A DNA stretch of 64,000 bases. Source: Palsa-504 sp963847965. Lineage in GTDB: Bacteria > Actinomycetota > Actinomycetes > Streptosporangiales > Streptosporangiaceae. The stretch lies in assembly GCA_963847965.1 (NCBI GenBank), contig CAWKCG010000016.1, positions 1 through 64,000 of the forward strand. Direction: 5' to 3'. The stretch's first letter is position 1, and every line of letters begins with the position of its first letter. The position numbers were made by a program, and so were the translations under genes. The notes under the pieces are model-generated. The model saw nothing but the letters and a program-made list of their open reading frames with translations. It searched no databases and was not told the DNA's origin. Below are positions 26,268 through 34,579 of the stretch, in pieces.

Positions 26268-27605
26268 GTGGACGCCCTGCTGGCCGAGCTGACCGCGATC
26301 GCGGGCGCGGAGCACGTACTTACCGATCCTGACGTCACCGCCGGGTACGCGACGGACTGGACGCGCAGGTTCCGCGGCGTCGCCCGCTGCGTGGTCCGGC
26401 CCGGTGACGTCGATCAGGTGACCCAGATCCTGCTCGCTTGCGCGCGTCACGGCACGCCGGTGGTACCGCAGGGCGGCAATACCGGGCTCGTCGGCGGCGG
26501 GGTGCCCCCGGCCGGAGGGGCCGTCGTCCTATCCGCCAGGCGGCTGCGCAGGCTCGACCCGGTGGACACGCTGGCGGCGCAGGTCACGGCCGGCGCAGGC
26601 GTGACCATCGCGGAGCTACGCGCGCACGCGGCCAAGGCCGGCCTGGAGTACGGCGTGAACCTCGCGTCCAGGAGTTCCGCGACGGTCGGCGGCACGATCG
26701 CCACCAATGCAGGCGGCGTTCAGACGATCAGGTACGGCCGGACCCGGGCGCAGCTGCTCGGCCTCGAGGCGGTGCTCGCTGACGGCTCGGTGGTCAGCAG
26801 GCTCGGCGGTATCCAGTCTGACAACACCGGCTACGACCTGACTCAGCTCCTGGCGGGCAGCGAAGGCACCCTGGGGGTCATCACCGCAGCGCGATTGCGG
26901 CTGTGGCCCGCCGAGCCGCCCACCCTCACCGTGCTGGCCGGCCTGCCGGGGATCGAGGCGGCCGTCGCGGTGGTGGCCCGGATGGTGTCGCTGCTTCCCG
27001 GGGTCCGGGCCGCCGAGTACTTCGAGGCGGCGGGCCTGGCCCTGGTGCGCGCTCACACCGGGCTGCCCGCCCCGCTGGGCCTCGATTACCCCGCTTACCT
27101 GCTCGTGGACGCGGCAGCCGCCCAGGATGATGCCGAACGCCTAGTGGTGCTCCCTGAGCTCACCGAGGCCGCGGTCGCGATGGACACCCAGGCCCGTGCC
27201 GGGCTGTGGGCCTACCGGGAACGGCACACCGAATCGATCAGCGCGGCGGGCGTTCCGCACAAGCTGGACGTGGCGCTGCCCACCGCGCGGCTGGCCGCGT
27301 TCCGGGCGGAGCTCGACGACGTGATCGCCAAGGCGGACGCGCGCGCGATCGTGTTCGGCCATATCGGCGTCGGCAACCTGCACGTGAACGTGCTCGGCCC
27401 CGGACCCGACGACGATAGCGTCGATGAGGCGGTGCTGCGGCTGGCCGCCGAGCACGGCGGCACGATCTCGGCCGAGCACGGCATCGGCCGGGCGAAGGTC
27501 GCCATGCTGCACCTGTCTAGGTCCCCCGAGGAGATCGCGGCGATGCGCGCCATCAAGCGCGCGCTCGACCCCGCGGGCCTACTCAATCCAGGTGTGCTGT
27601 TCTAG
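26268..27605 (+). CDS. FAD-linked oxidase (glycolate oxidase GlcD-like)
   Basis: From GTG 26268 this is a 445-residue flavoprotein. The N-terminus LLAELTAIAGAEHVLTDPDV is typical. The PCMH FAD domain shows VVPQGGNTGLVGGGVP, GGTIATNAGGVQTIRYG and LLAGSEGTLGVIT; the FAD-oxidase C-terminal domain has FGHIGVGNLHVNV and the family end GGTISAEHGIGRAK followed by DPAGLLNPGVLF. It oxidises a 2-hydroxy acid, possibly D-lactate or glycolate; the acceptor is unknown. The frame is open upstream to 26187, but GGTGG lies 6 bases before 26268 and a TATAGA-type box is at about 26232. Convergent spacing to the next gene includes G/C hairpins. Confidence 0.86.
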   Translation: MDALLAELTAIAGAEHVLTDPDVTAGYATDWTRRFRGVARCVVRPGDVDQVTQILLACARHGTPVVPQGGNTGLVGGGVPPAGGAVVLSARRLRRLDPVDTLAAQVTAGAGVTIAELRAHAAKAGLEYGVNLASRSSATVGGTIATNAGGVQTIRYGRTRAQLLGLEAVLADGSVVSRLGGIQSDNTGYDLTQLLAGSEGTLGVITAARLRLWPAEPPTLTVLAGLPGIEAAVAVVARMVSLLPGVRAAEYFEAAGLALVRAHTGLPAPLGLDYPAYLLVDAAAAQDDAERLVVLPELTEAAVAMDTQARAGLWAYRERHTESISAAGVPHKLDVALPTARLAAFRAELDDVIAKADARAIVFGHIGVGNLHVNVLGPGPDDDSVDEAVLRLAAEHGGTISAEHGIGRAKVAMLHLSRSPEEIAAMRAIKRALDPAGLLNPGVLF

Positions 27606-27609
27606 CCTC

Positions 27610-27661
27610 GGGGGGACGACCCCCCCAGACCCCCCCGCTTGGGGGGACTGCCCGTCCCCCC
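27610..27661. terminator. G/C-rich hairpin cluster after the oxidase gene
   Basis: Runs of G6 (27610-27615, 27641-27646) and C6 or longer (27620-27626, 27630-27636, 27656-27661) can form alternative strong stems just after the TAG. There is no T tract, so it would be a non-canonical terminator as is common in actinomycetes. Confidence 0.4.
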
Positions 27662-27708
27662 AAACCCCCCTGGCCCCCCGAACGCACCCGGGGTGGCACG
27701 ATGTTCAC

Positions 27709-29619
27709 GTGGTCGCAGAGCAAGCTGGGATTACCGGCAGCCGTACCGACGCGACGGCCCGCGCGGTAATCGAGTGCGCGGCCGACGCGATCGTCGCGTT
27801 CGGCATCGACCGCACGGTAATGCTGTGGAATCCGGCGGCCGAGCGGATGTTCGGCTGGACCGCTGCCGAAGTCGTCGGCCTCGTGCCGCATATCATCCCC
27901 GAGGAGCTGAAGGCAGAGCACAACGCGGTCCTGGAGCGGGTGCACGGCGGCGGCCAGATCTCCTTCGCGACGCGCAGGATCCGCAAGGACAACACGGTCA
28001 TCGACGTACGGATCGACACCAGCGCGCTGATCAATAGCGCGGGTGAGGTGACCGGCTGGGTCAACGTCTGCCACCAGGCTGGCGAGGACGCTGTGGCGCG
28101 GCACTACATGGCCGAGCGCGCCAGGGTCGTGCGCAGGCTCGGCAACGTGGTCGCGGACATGAACGCCCAGCGCGACCTGGAAGCGGTGCTCGACCGCATC
28201 GCCGCCAGCCTGCGCGAGCTGACCAGCGCCGATGCCGGCGGCTTCGTGATCATCGAAGATGACGTGCTCAGGCTGGTCAGCACGGCGGGGCTGCCGGCCA
28301 GGCTGCGCGGCCGGACCGCGCTGCTGTCCAGGAGCCTGGTCGGCGAGCTGCTGCGGTCAGGCAAGACGGTCATGATGGCGACCGGGGAATCCGGCGGTTT
28401 CGACGACCTGATCTGGTCAGCGCTGCCCGGGCTGCACACGATCGCGCTCAGCCTGTCGCACGTGGCGGGCAGGCCCTACGGCGCCCTGTACGCGCTGTAC
28501 AGTCGGCGCACGCTCAGTCACGTCGAGCTTGAGCTGCTCGAGCTGCTGGCCGGGCACGCGGGGGTGGCGCTGACCAACGCGATGGCCTTCGAGGAGGTGG
28601 TCAGGCAGCGAGCCCACGAACGGGCGGTGATCGACGGCAGCGCCGACGGTATCGCCGTGCTCGATGAGGCCGGCCTGGTGCGGCAGTGGAATCCGGCCGC
28701 TCACCGCATCACCGGGACGCCAGGAGAGGACGCGATCGGCAAGCCGCTGCCGTTCCCGCTGCCCGAGCCGGGTGCGACGCTCACGCACAAGCTCCCCAAC
28801 GGGCGCTGGCTTGACGTCCTGTGCACCGCGCTGGCTGACGGCGGGGAGTTCGTCATCGACTTCCGCGACGTGACCGCCGCGAAAGAACTCGAGGAAGCCA
28901 AGGACTTGTTCCTGGCCACCACGAGCCACGAGCTGCGCACCCCGATCACCGTCGTCCAGGGCTTCGCCAGCACGCTGGCCAGCCGGTGGGATCAGCTCGC
29001 GGACGCGGAGCGGCAGGCCGCCGTGCGGACCATCGCCGAACGGGCGGGCTCGCTCGGCCGGCTGGTCGAGCAATTGCTCCTCGGCGCGCGGGCCGGCGCC
29101 GACCAGCTGCCCCTAAGTAACGGCCCGTTCGACCTCGGCGCCGTGCTTCGCGGCGCCGCCAGCGCGTTCCGCCCGCTGTCGGACAGGCATACGGTCCTCG
29201 CCGATGTCCCGGACGACCTGCCGGCCGCCATGGGGGACGCCATGGCCACCGACATCATCGTCGGCCAGCTACTCGAGAATGCCTTCAAGTACTCACCCGA
29301 CGGCGGCACCGTGGTGGTCCGGGCCCGCCCAGCCGGGAGCTGGATCGAGGTGACCGTGGAGGACGAGGGCATCGGCATCGCCGACGGCGATCATGAGCGC
29401 ATCTTCGACCGGTTCGTCCAGGGCGAGACCGGCGACCGTCGGCGGTTCGGCGGCGTCGGCATCGGGCTGTTCATCGTGCGCAGGCTGGCGCAGGCTCAGC
29501 GCGCCGAGGTGTTCGCGAGCTCACGTCCGGCCGGAGGCACGACCATGTGCCTGCGCCTGCGTCCCGTAGTGCCGGCCGCGGAAGCCGACCCTTCCTGCCA
29601 GTCCGCGGTTACCCGATAA
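27709..29619 (+). CDS. PAS/GAF sensor histidine kinase (orphan)
   Basis: From GTG 27709 a 636-residue soluble kinase. Order: PAS domain about 10-125 (IECAADAIVAFGIDRTVMLWNPAAERMFGW), GAF domain about 150-300, second PAS about 305-385, HisKA with phospho-acceptor His407 in TTSHELRTPI, HATPase about 460-625 with LLENAFKYSPDG (N box), DEGIGIADG (G1), RRFGGVGIGLFIVRRLA (G2). There is no membrane segment, so it senses something inside the cell. No response-regulator gene is adjacent. The frame is open upstream into the oxidase gene, but domain homology starts only after 27709. Confidence 0.88.
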   Translation: MVAEQAGITGSRTDATARAVIECAADAIVAFGIDRTVMLWNPAAERMFGWTAAEVVGLVPHIIPEELKAEHNAVLERVHGGGQISFATRRIRKDNTVIDVRIDTSALINSAGEVTGWVNVCHQAGEDAVARHYMAERARVVRRLGNVVADMNAQRDLEAVLDRIAASLRELTSADAGGFVIIEDDVLRLVSTAGLPARLRGRTALLSRSLVGELLRSGKTVMMATGESGGFDDLIWSALPGLHTIALSLSHVAGRPYGALYALYSRRTLSHVELELLELLAGHAGVALTNAMAFEEVVRQRAHERAVIDGSADGIAVLDEAGLVRQWNPAAHRITGTPGEDAIGKPLPFPLPEPGATLTHKLPNGRWLDVLCTALADGGEFVIDFRDVTAAKELEEAKDLFLATTSHELRTPITVVQGFASTLASRWDQLADAERQAAVRTIAERAGSLGRLVEQLLLGARAGADQLPLSNGPFDLGAVLRGAASAFRPLSDRHTVLADVPDDLPAAMGDAMATDIIVGQLLENAFKYSPDGGTVVVRARPAGSWIEVTVEDEGIGIADGDHERIFDRFVQGETGDRRRFGGVGIGLFIVRRLAQAQRAEVFASSRPAGGTTMCLRLRPVVPAAEADPSCQSAVTR

Positions 29620-29665
29620 TCTGTTTTCCGCCAGCGTGTCGTGGCGCTTCGGAGGAAGATTTTCG

Positions 29666-29688
29666 CTATCATGTTTGATAGTAAACAT
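29666..29688. promoter_or_regulatory. Overlapping inverted repeats before the DUF222 gene
   Basis: CTATCA-TGTT-TGATAG and ATGTTT-N6-AAACAT (29671-29676 and 29683-29688) overlap in a short A/T-rich patch 23-45 bases upstream of GTG 29711. A TATCAT hexamer (29667-29672) could be a -10 box. The arrangement suggests an operator over the promoter. Confidence 0.5.
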
Positions 29689-29710
29689 TTGCTCCGAACG
29701 GCGGTGGTTC

Positions 29711-31765
29711 GTGGCTCCAGGACCAGTCCCAGGCCCAGGGCGGGACGAAGACCCGCCCCGGCGCGGCGGCGACCCCGGCGACCCGGGCGACCCCTCGTTC
29801 GGTGTCGGCGGGGAGTGGCGGCTGCTGCCGTCAGGGACCGACTGGCTGGACGATGAGCAGTGGGCGGCGTGCTCGGCGGCGAGGGTCGGCGAGTCCGAGC
29901 CGGACGACCCCGACCTGGAGGAGGACCCGGACCACAGCCCGCCGTCGGGCCTGGATGGTGATCAGCTCGCCGGGCTGATCGCAGGCGCCCGCGAGGTCAC
30001 CGCCGCGCGGTTCGGCGCCGACACGCCGCTGGACAGCAGCCCGGGTGGCCTGGCCCTGATGGGATTCGCCGACCAGGCGGCCGGCCAGGAGGACCGGTAC
30101 CCGGGGTGTGATGATGACGGCCTGATCGGCGCGGTCTGCGCGTGGGACCGGGTCGAGGCGCACGCCGCGGCCCGCAAGTACGCCGCCGTAGCCGAGCTGG
30201 CCCGGCGCCGCCCGGAGCCGGGGTGCCCGGTGGACGGAGCGACGAGGATCCCGGCGGAGTGGGATGAGTTCGTCCCCGATGAGCTGGCCTGGGCGCTGGC
30301 GGAGTCCCGGTGGGCCGGCGAGGCCCTGCTGAGGATGGGCTGTGACCTGGTGACCGACGTGCCCGGCACGATGGCCGCGTTCCGGTCCGGGCTGCTGCGG
30401 CAGCGCAAGGTGGAGATCATCCTGCACGCCACCGCGTCGCTGGACCCGGCCGAGGCCCGGGCCGCCGAGGCGATGGTGCTGGGCCGGGCGGCGCACCTGA
30501 CGCCGGGCGGGCTGCGCGCCGCGATCGCCCGGGCGGTCATGCGGGTCGCGCCGGATAAGGCGCGCAAGCGTCGCGAGGAGGCGGCGAGGGATGCGCGGGT
30601 GGAGCGGTGGGCGGAGGACTCCGGCAACGCGGCGCTGTGCGGGCGAGAGCTCCCGCCCGCCGAGGTGCTGGCGGCGGATCAGCGGATCTCCTGGTGGGCG
30701 GGTCAGTTGAAGGCGGCGGGGCTGGCCGGGGACATGGACGTGCTGCGCGCCCGCGCCTACCTTGACATGCTGCTCGGTATGGACTCCCGGCCCGCCCCGG
30801 CCACCCGACCCGGCCCGGACAGTAGCGCGCAGCCCGGCCAGCGGGGCCAGGCCGGTAGTACCGGCGCGGACGGCATGACCGGCGATGGCCGGGACAGCGA
30901 CGATAACGGCCAGGATGGCCCGGACGGTTCCACTCCGGATGGGCCGGGCGGTGGCGGATCGGGTCCGTCCGGTCCGGGCGGCGGCCCGGCAGTGCCCGGA
31001 GGTCCGTCGGCCGGGGATCCGATGCCCGGCGCGGTGCCGCCGGGATTCGTCGGCAAGGTGATGCTGACCGTCCCGCTGACCACCGTGCTGGACCTGGCCG
31101 ACCGGCCCGGCGAGATCCCCGGCATCGGCCCCCTCGACCCGGTCCTGGCCCGTGACCTAGCCACGGCCGCCGCCCGCAACCCCAAGACCACCTGGTGCAT
31201 CACGGTCACCGACCAGGACGGCCACGCCGTCGGCCATGGCTGTGCCCGACCCGCACCCCGGGCATCCCGGGGCACCCGCCGCAAACCCGGGCCGCCGGAC
31301 GGCCCTGATCCGCCCGGCAGTACGGGCCAAGGGTTCACCTTCACCCCGGCCGGCGGGACCGGCCCACCCGGCGGGTACGGAACCTGGCAGCTATCCACCG
31401 GCACCTCCGGACAACCGGACCTGCTGGTCGACCTGGAGCCCCTCGCCGGCGAATGTGATCACCGGCATGAGGCCACGGGCCACGATCCGGGAGTCTTGCT
31501 GCGGCACCTGACTCAGGTCCGGTACGCGGCCTGCACGGGGCCGGCCTGCCGGCGCCCGGCCGCACGGTGCGATTGGGAGCATGGCGTGCCGTATGAGGCG
31601 GGTGGACGGACCTGTTTGTGCAACGGGGATTCGAAATGTCGGCATGACCATCGGCTTAAGCAGCACCCGCGGTGGAGCGCCGACCGGCTGCCCGACGGGA
31701 CCATCCGGTGGACCACGCCCTCCGGGCGGCAGTACACCACCGAACCCACCCGGTACCCCATCTAG
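29711..31765 (+). CDS. DUF222 / HNH endonuclease family protein
   Basis: From GTG 29711 a 684-residue protein of the actinobacterial DUF222 (13E12 repeat) family. A proline/glycine-rich N-terminus precedes the DUF222 region (about 70-340: LIAGAREVTAARFG, WDRVEAHAAARKYAAVAEL, DEFVPDELAWALAESRWAGE, LTPGGLRAAIARAV). A 90-residue Gly/Pro/Asp-rich linker (about 375-435) follows, then a C-terminal HNH module with CTGPACRRPAARCDWEHG, NGDSKCRHDHRLKQH and zinc-binding cysteines. Such proteins are abundant in actinomycetes; their nuclease role is established mainly by homology. Upstream in-frame start 29636 lies before the probable promoter and is not used. Confidence 0.85.
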   Translation: MAPGPVPGPGRDEDPPRRGGDPGDPGDPSFGVGGEWRLLPSGTDWLDDEQWAACSAARVGESEPDDPDLEEDPDHSPPSGLDGDQLAGLIAGAREVTAARFGADTPLDSSPGGLALMGFADQAAGQEDRYPGCDDDGLIGAVCAWDRVEAHAAARKYAAVAELARRRPEPGCPVDGATRIPAEWDEFVPDELAWALAESRWAGEALLRMGCDLVTDVPGTMAAFRSGLLRQRKVEIILHATASLDPAEARAAEAMVLGRAAHLTPGGLRAAIARAVMRVAPDKARKRREEAARDARVERWAEDSGNAALCGRELPPAEVLAADQRISWWAGQLKAAGLAGDMDVLRARAYLDMLLGMDSRPAPATRPGPDSSAQPGQRGQAGSTGADGMTGDGRDSDDNGQDGPDGSTPDGPGGGGSGPSGPGGGPAVPGGPSAGDPMPGAVPPGFVGKVMLTVPLTTVLDLADRPGEIPGIGPLDPVLARDLATAAARNPKTTWCITVTDQDGHAVGHGCARPAPRASRGTRRKPGPPDGPDPPGSTGQGFTFTPAGGTGPPGGYGTWQLSTGTSGQPDLLVDLEPLAGECDHRHEATGHDPGVLLRHLTQVRYAACTGPACRRPAARCDWEHGVPYEAGGRTCLCNGDSKCRHDHRLKQHPRWSADRLPDGTIRWTTPSGRQYTTEPTRYPI

Positions 31766-31827
31766 GGGCGCACGCCGCCTTATGGGACCCCGGGTACCCA
31801 TCTAGGGGGCGGCACTCTCCTTAGGCG
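31752..31827. repeat. Imperfect tandem duplication at the DUF222 3' end
   Basis: The stop-codon region of the DUF222 gene is duplicated: a segment that begins GGTACCCCATCTAGGGG (31753 on) recurs in altered form beginning GGTACCCATCTAGGGG (about 31795 on). Both copies carry an in-frame-looking TAG and a G/C-rich flank. Confidence 0.5.
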
Positions 31828-32627
31828 CTGTGATCGTTGTCGTCGGGCTTGTCGCGTCGGCGGGGCTCGCCGCCGGTGGCCTCCAGGTACGCGTCGACGA
31901 TTCCGGGGACGTCTTCGCCCTGCATCATGATCTGGCCCTTCTCCAGCCAGATGACCCGGTTGCAGCTCTCCTCGATCTCACCAAGGTTGTGCGCGACGAG
32001 GAACACGGTGCCCGCCTCGCCGCGCAACTCCATGATCTTCTCGTGACTCTTGGCGCGGAAGTTCGCGTCACCGGTGGCCAGCGCCTCGTCGATCATCAGG
32101 ATCTCGTGGCTCTTAGCGGCGGCGATGGAGAAACGCAGTCGCTGCGCCATGCCGGTGGAGTAGGTGCGCATCGGGTAATCCACGAAGTTGCCGACTCCGG
32201 AGAACTCGACGATGGACTCGTAGCGATCCTTGACCTCCTGCGGGGCCATGCCCATGGCCAGGCAGCCGAGCACGACGTTCCGCTCTCCGGTGAGATCGTC
32301 CATCAGCGCCGCGTTGACCCCGAGCAGGGCGGCCTGCCCGCTGGTGTAGACGCACCCGCGTTCGGGCGGCAGCAGGCCCGCGATCGCCTGCAGCAGGGTC
32401 GACTTGCCCGAGCCGTTCCTGCCGATGATCCCAACGGCGTCGCCGTGGTTCGCCACGAACGAGACGCCCCTGACGGCGTGAATCTCGCGGACCGAGGGTC
32501 GGCGCTGGCGCTTGACGACCCGCATGAGGGCGGTCGCCGCCGTGCCCTTGTCGCCACCCGCTCCGTACACGCGGTAGACGACGTGCAGGTCGTCGACGAT
32601 CACGGTGGGATCAGGCCCGCTACCCAC
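31821..32627 (-). CDS. ABC transporter ATP-binding protein, polysaccharide/teichoic-acid export type
   Basis: A 268-residue ATPase of the Wzt/RfbE/TagH class. Walker A GIIGRNGSGKSTLL, Q-loop region VYTSGQAALLGVNAALM, signature YSTGMAQRLRFSIA, Walker B ILMIDEALATGD and switch His in LVAHNLGEI. The class exports lipid-linked polysaccharides together with a two-gene permease that is usually adjacent; no permease is present here, so it must partner with one encoded elsewhere or be an orphan. The start is GTG 32627. Confidence 0.88.
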   Translation of the reverse strand: MGSGPDPTVIVDDLHVVYRVYGAGGDKGTAATALMRVVKRQRRPSVREIHAVRGVSFVANHGDAVGIIGRNGSGKSTLLQAIAGLLPPERGCVYTSGQAALLGVNAALMDDLTGERNVVLGCLAMGMAPQEVKDRYESIVEFSGVGNFVDYPMRTYSTGMAQRLRFSIAAAKSHEILMIDEALATGDANFRAKSHEKIMELRGEAGTVFLVAHNLGEIEESCNRVIWLEKGQIMMQGEDVPGIVDAYLEATGGEPRRRDKPDDNDHSA

Positions 32628-32832
32628 GGCCGGACCTCACGCCGAGACTGACAACCTTCACGCTGAGACGTTACCGCGCTCCGGCGGGTGGATGGCCAGC
32701 CGGGCGTTTCTGATGAGGTGCCGTTACCACCGCGATATCTGGTGTATTCGTGTGTTTCCAGGACGCCTGAACGGGGCATTTCCCCGCTCGTACCGGGTTC
32801 GCGCAGGGTCGGATACACGGGCTGGGCCCGAC

Positions 32833-33276
32833 ATGGAGGTGACTGAGTCGAGCGACCTACTGCTCCCGTTCGCCGCTTCAAGCGTCGGCGTGGCCCGCAG
32901 GCGCCTGGTGTCGGACCTCATCCGGGCGGGCATCTGCAGTTCCGTGATCACCGACGCCGCCCTGGTGCTCAGCGAACTGCTCAGTAACGCCCTGCGGCAC
33001 GCGACGCCGCTGCCTGGTTCCGGTCTCCGCGTGGCGTGGAGCCTGGACGCGGGCACAGTCCGGGTCTCGGTCAGCGACGGAGGCGCGCAGACCCTCCCTG
33101 AGCTGGGCGAACCAAACCCGTCCACGACCGGAGGGCGGGGCTTGCGGATCGTGGACAGGCTGTCGCAGTGCTGGGGGACGCTCAGCGATGACGAGGGCAT
33201 GACCGTGTGGGCCGAGGTGCCGGTCCCGCAGCTAACCGTGGTCGCCGTGTCGGCGGCGGCGGCCGAGGGCAGCTAG
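32833..33276 (+). CDS. Anti-sigma-factor-type ATP-binding protein (RsbW/SpoIIAB-like)
   Basis: A 147-residue HATPase_c_2 protein. LVLSELLSNALRHA is the N box, VRVSVSDGG the G1 box and GGRGLRIVDRLS the G2 box. Such proteins bind and inhibit a sigma factor or phosphorylate an anti-anti-sigma factor. A STAS-domain gene follows 95 bases later, which gives the usual antagonist pair; no sigma factor gene is next to it. ATG 32833 is chosen by family length. A perfect GGAGGTGA overlaps the first codons, which is odd for a start signal and may be fortuitous. Confidence 0.82.
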   Translation: MEVTESSDLLLPFAASSVGVARRRLVSDLIRAGICSSVITDAALVLSELLSNALRHATPLPGSGLRVAWSLDAGTVRVSVSDGGAQTLPELGEPNPSTTGGRGLRIVDRLSQCWGTLSDDEGMTVWAEVPVPQLTVVAVSAAAAEGS

Positions 33277-33358
33277 GAGGAACACGGCAGCCGCGGCTTG
33301 CGGCGAACTCTCAGCGTGTGCTCAACGACGTTGCCTGGCATCTGGGCGCCCGGCACGG

Positions 33359-33364
33359 TAAGGT
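33359..33364 (+). promoter_or_regulatory. -10 box TAAGGT, leaderless start of STAS gene
   Basis: TAAGGT is followed by 7 bases and GTG 33372. The same hexamer and spacing occur at the ECF sigma gene (46810-46815). Confidence 0.55.
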
Positions 33365-33371
33365 TCGGCTC

Positions 33372-33728
33372 GTGGAGCTAGATGTCTCAAGTCGATTTCA
33401 CGATGATCACACCATCGTGACCATTCGCGGCGAAATCGACCTTTACACCGCTCCGCGGCTGCACAGCGAGCTTGCCGCCCTCCTGGCCGAGGGCATGCCC
33501 GCCCGGGTGGTGATTGACATGTCCGGGGTCGAGTTCTGCGACTCGACGGGCATGAACGTGCTGCTGTCGTGCCTGCGCCGCGCGCGCGAGCGCGGCGGCG
33601 AGCTGGAGATCGCCGCCCCCAAGACCGCGGTGCGGAAGATCCTTCAAGTGACCGGGCTTGATTCGGTATTCACCCTGGTCGAGGACACGGGCATCAGCCG
33701 GCCGAAGCCAGCGGTGCCGCACAACTAG
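33372..33728 (+). CDS. STAS-domain anti-anti-sigma factor
   Basis: A 118-residue SpoIIAA/RsbV-like protein: TIVTIRGEIDLYTAPRLHSEL, RVVIDMSGVEFCDSTGMNVLLSCL with the phosphorylatable Ser in DST, and a C-terminal LQVTGLDSVFTL. GTG 33372 is chosen from the TAAGGT box and from the domain boundary; an in-frame GTG at 33318 is an alternative. It probably counteracts the ATP-binding anti-sigma protein encoded upstream. Confidence 0.85.
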   Translation: MELDVSSRFHDDHTIVTIRGEIDLYTAPRLHSELAALLAEGMPARVVIDMSGVEFCDSTGMNVLLSCLRRARERGGELEIAAPKTAVRKILQVTGLDSVFTLVEDTGISRPKPAVPHN

Positions 33729-33741
33729 GCATCCCCTGACC

Positions 33742-33747
33742 TAGGAT
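33742..33747 (+). promoter_or_regulatory. -10 box TAGGAT, leaderless start of glycosyltransferase gene
   Basis: TAGGAT, 7 bases, then ATG 33755. There is no Shine-Dalgarno sequence in the 27 bases between the STAS stop and this ATG. Confidence 0.6.
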
Positions 33748-33754
33748 CGGCCCC

Positions 33755-34465
33755 ATGTCAGCAGGGCCGCGTTCCGGCGACGTCGCGGTGATCATTCCGG
33801 CGCGTGACGAGGCCGACCGGATCCAGGCGACCGTCACGGCGGCGGCCGGGATCCCCGGCGTCGCCTTCGTCGTCGTGGTCGACGACGGCTCACGGGACGC
33901 CACTTCGGCCCTGGCGCGGCGCGCGGGCGCGATCGTGGTGCGCCACGCCAGGAATCGGGGCAAGGGCGCCGCCATGGAGACCGGCGCCGAGGCGGTTCAC
34001 CTGATGGACCAGCGGGAAGATCGCGATCCGCCCCGGCACCTGCTCTTCCTCGACGCCGACCTGGCCGGTACCGCCGCGCTGGCCGGACCACTGGTCAAGC
34101 CGGTGCTGGCCGGGACGGCGGACATGACGATCGCCGTCTTCAGCGCCGTCGTGAAGCTCGGCGGGCACGGCCTGGTCGTCGGCCTGGCCGGAGCAGGCAT
34201 CCGCCGGGCCACCGGCTGGCGGCCGGCGCAGCCGCTGAACGGGCAGCGCTGCCTGACCCGTGCGGCCTTCGAGGCTGCGCGCCCGCTGGCTCATGGCTGG
34301 GGGGCGGAGACGGGGCTCACCATCGACCTGCTGCGCCAGGGCCTGCGCGTCACCGAGGTCCGGGTCGAGCTCGCGCACCGCGCGACAGGCACTGGCCTCC
34401 GCGCCCAGCTGCACCGCGCTCGCCAGCTCGCCGACGTCGCCCGGGCCCTCGCCGTCCGGCCCTGA
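33755..34465 (+). CDS. Family 2 glycosyltransferase
   Basis: A 236-residue GT2 enzyme with VAVIIPARDEADRI at the start, VVVDDGSRDAT (nucleotide-binding DD), GKGAAMETG and LLFLDADLAG (metal-binding DxD). The later part has QPLNGQRCLTRAAFEAARPLAHGWGAETGLTID, like prokaryotic dolichyl-phosphate-glucose/mannose synthases and glucosyl-3-phosphoglycerate synthase relatives. No membrane segment. The acceptor is not known. Confidence 0.82.
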   Translation: MSAGPRSGDVAVIIPARDEADRIQATVTAAAGIPGVAFVVVVDDGSRDATSALARRAGAIVVRHARNRGKGAAMETGAEAVHLMDQREDRDPPRHLLFLDADLAGTAALAGPLVKPVLAGTADMTIAVFSAVVKLGGHGLVVGLAGAGIRRATGWRPAQPLNGQRCLTRAAFEAARPLAHGWGAETGLTIDLLRQGLRVTEVRVELAHRATGTGLRAQLHRARQLADVARALAVRP

Positions 34466-34493
34466 CCGGTCGTCGGGCCGGACAGGGCTGGCC

Positions 34494-34569
34494 GGGCCTG
34501 TCAGTCCGGCGAAGGTGGCATCGGGCTGCGCCAGGCTCGCTGGGCCTGTCAGTCCGGCGATGCTGGCAT
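34494..34569. repeat. Two 28-bp direct repeats before pheA
   Basis: Copies at 34494-34521 and 34542-34569 share 26 of 28 bases (both begin GGGCCTGTCAGTCCGGCGA). The second copy runs into the CATGAT box of pheA, so the pair could be binding sites or a local duplication. Confidence 0.65.
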
Positions 34570-34579
34570 GATGTGCGCT

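Noticed and set aside
29641..29856. 71-codon frame upstream of the DUF222 gene
   Set aside because: It spans the A/T-rich promoter and inverted repeats and has no resemblance to known proteins.
34494..34569. CRISPR-like repeats before pheA
   Set aside because: Only two imperfect copies with one gap; no array and no cas genes in the window.
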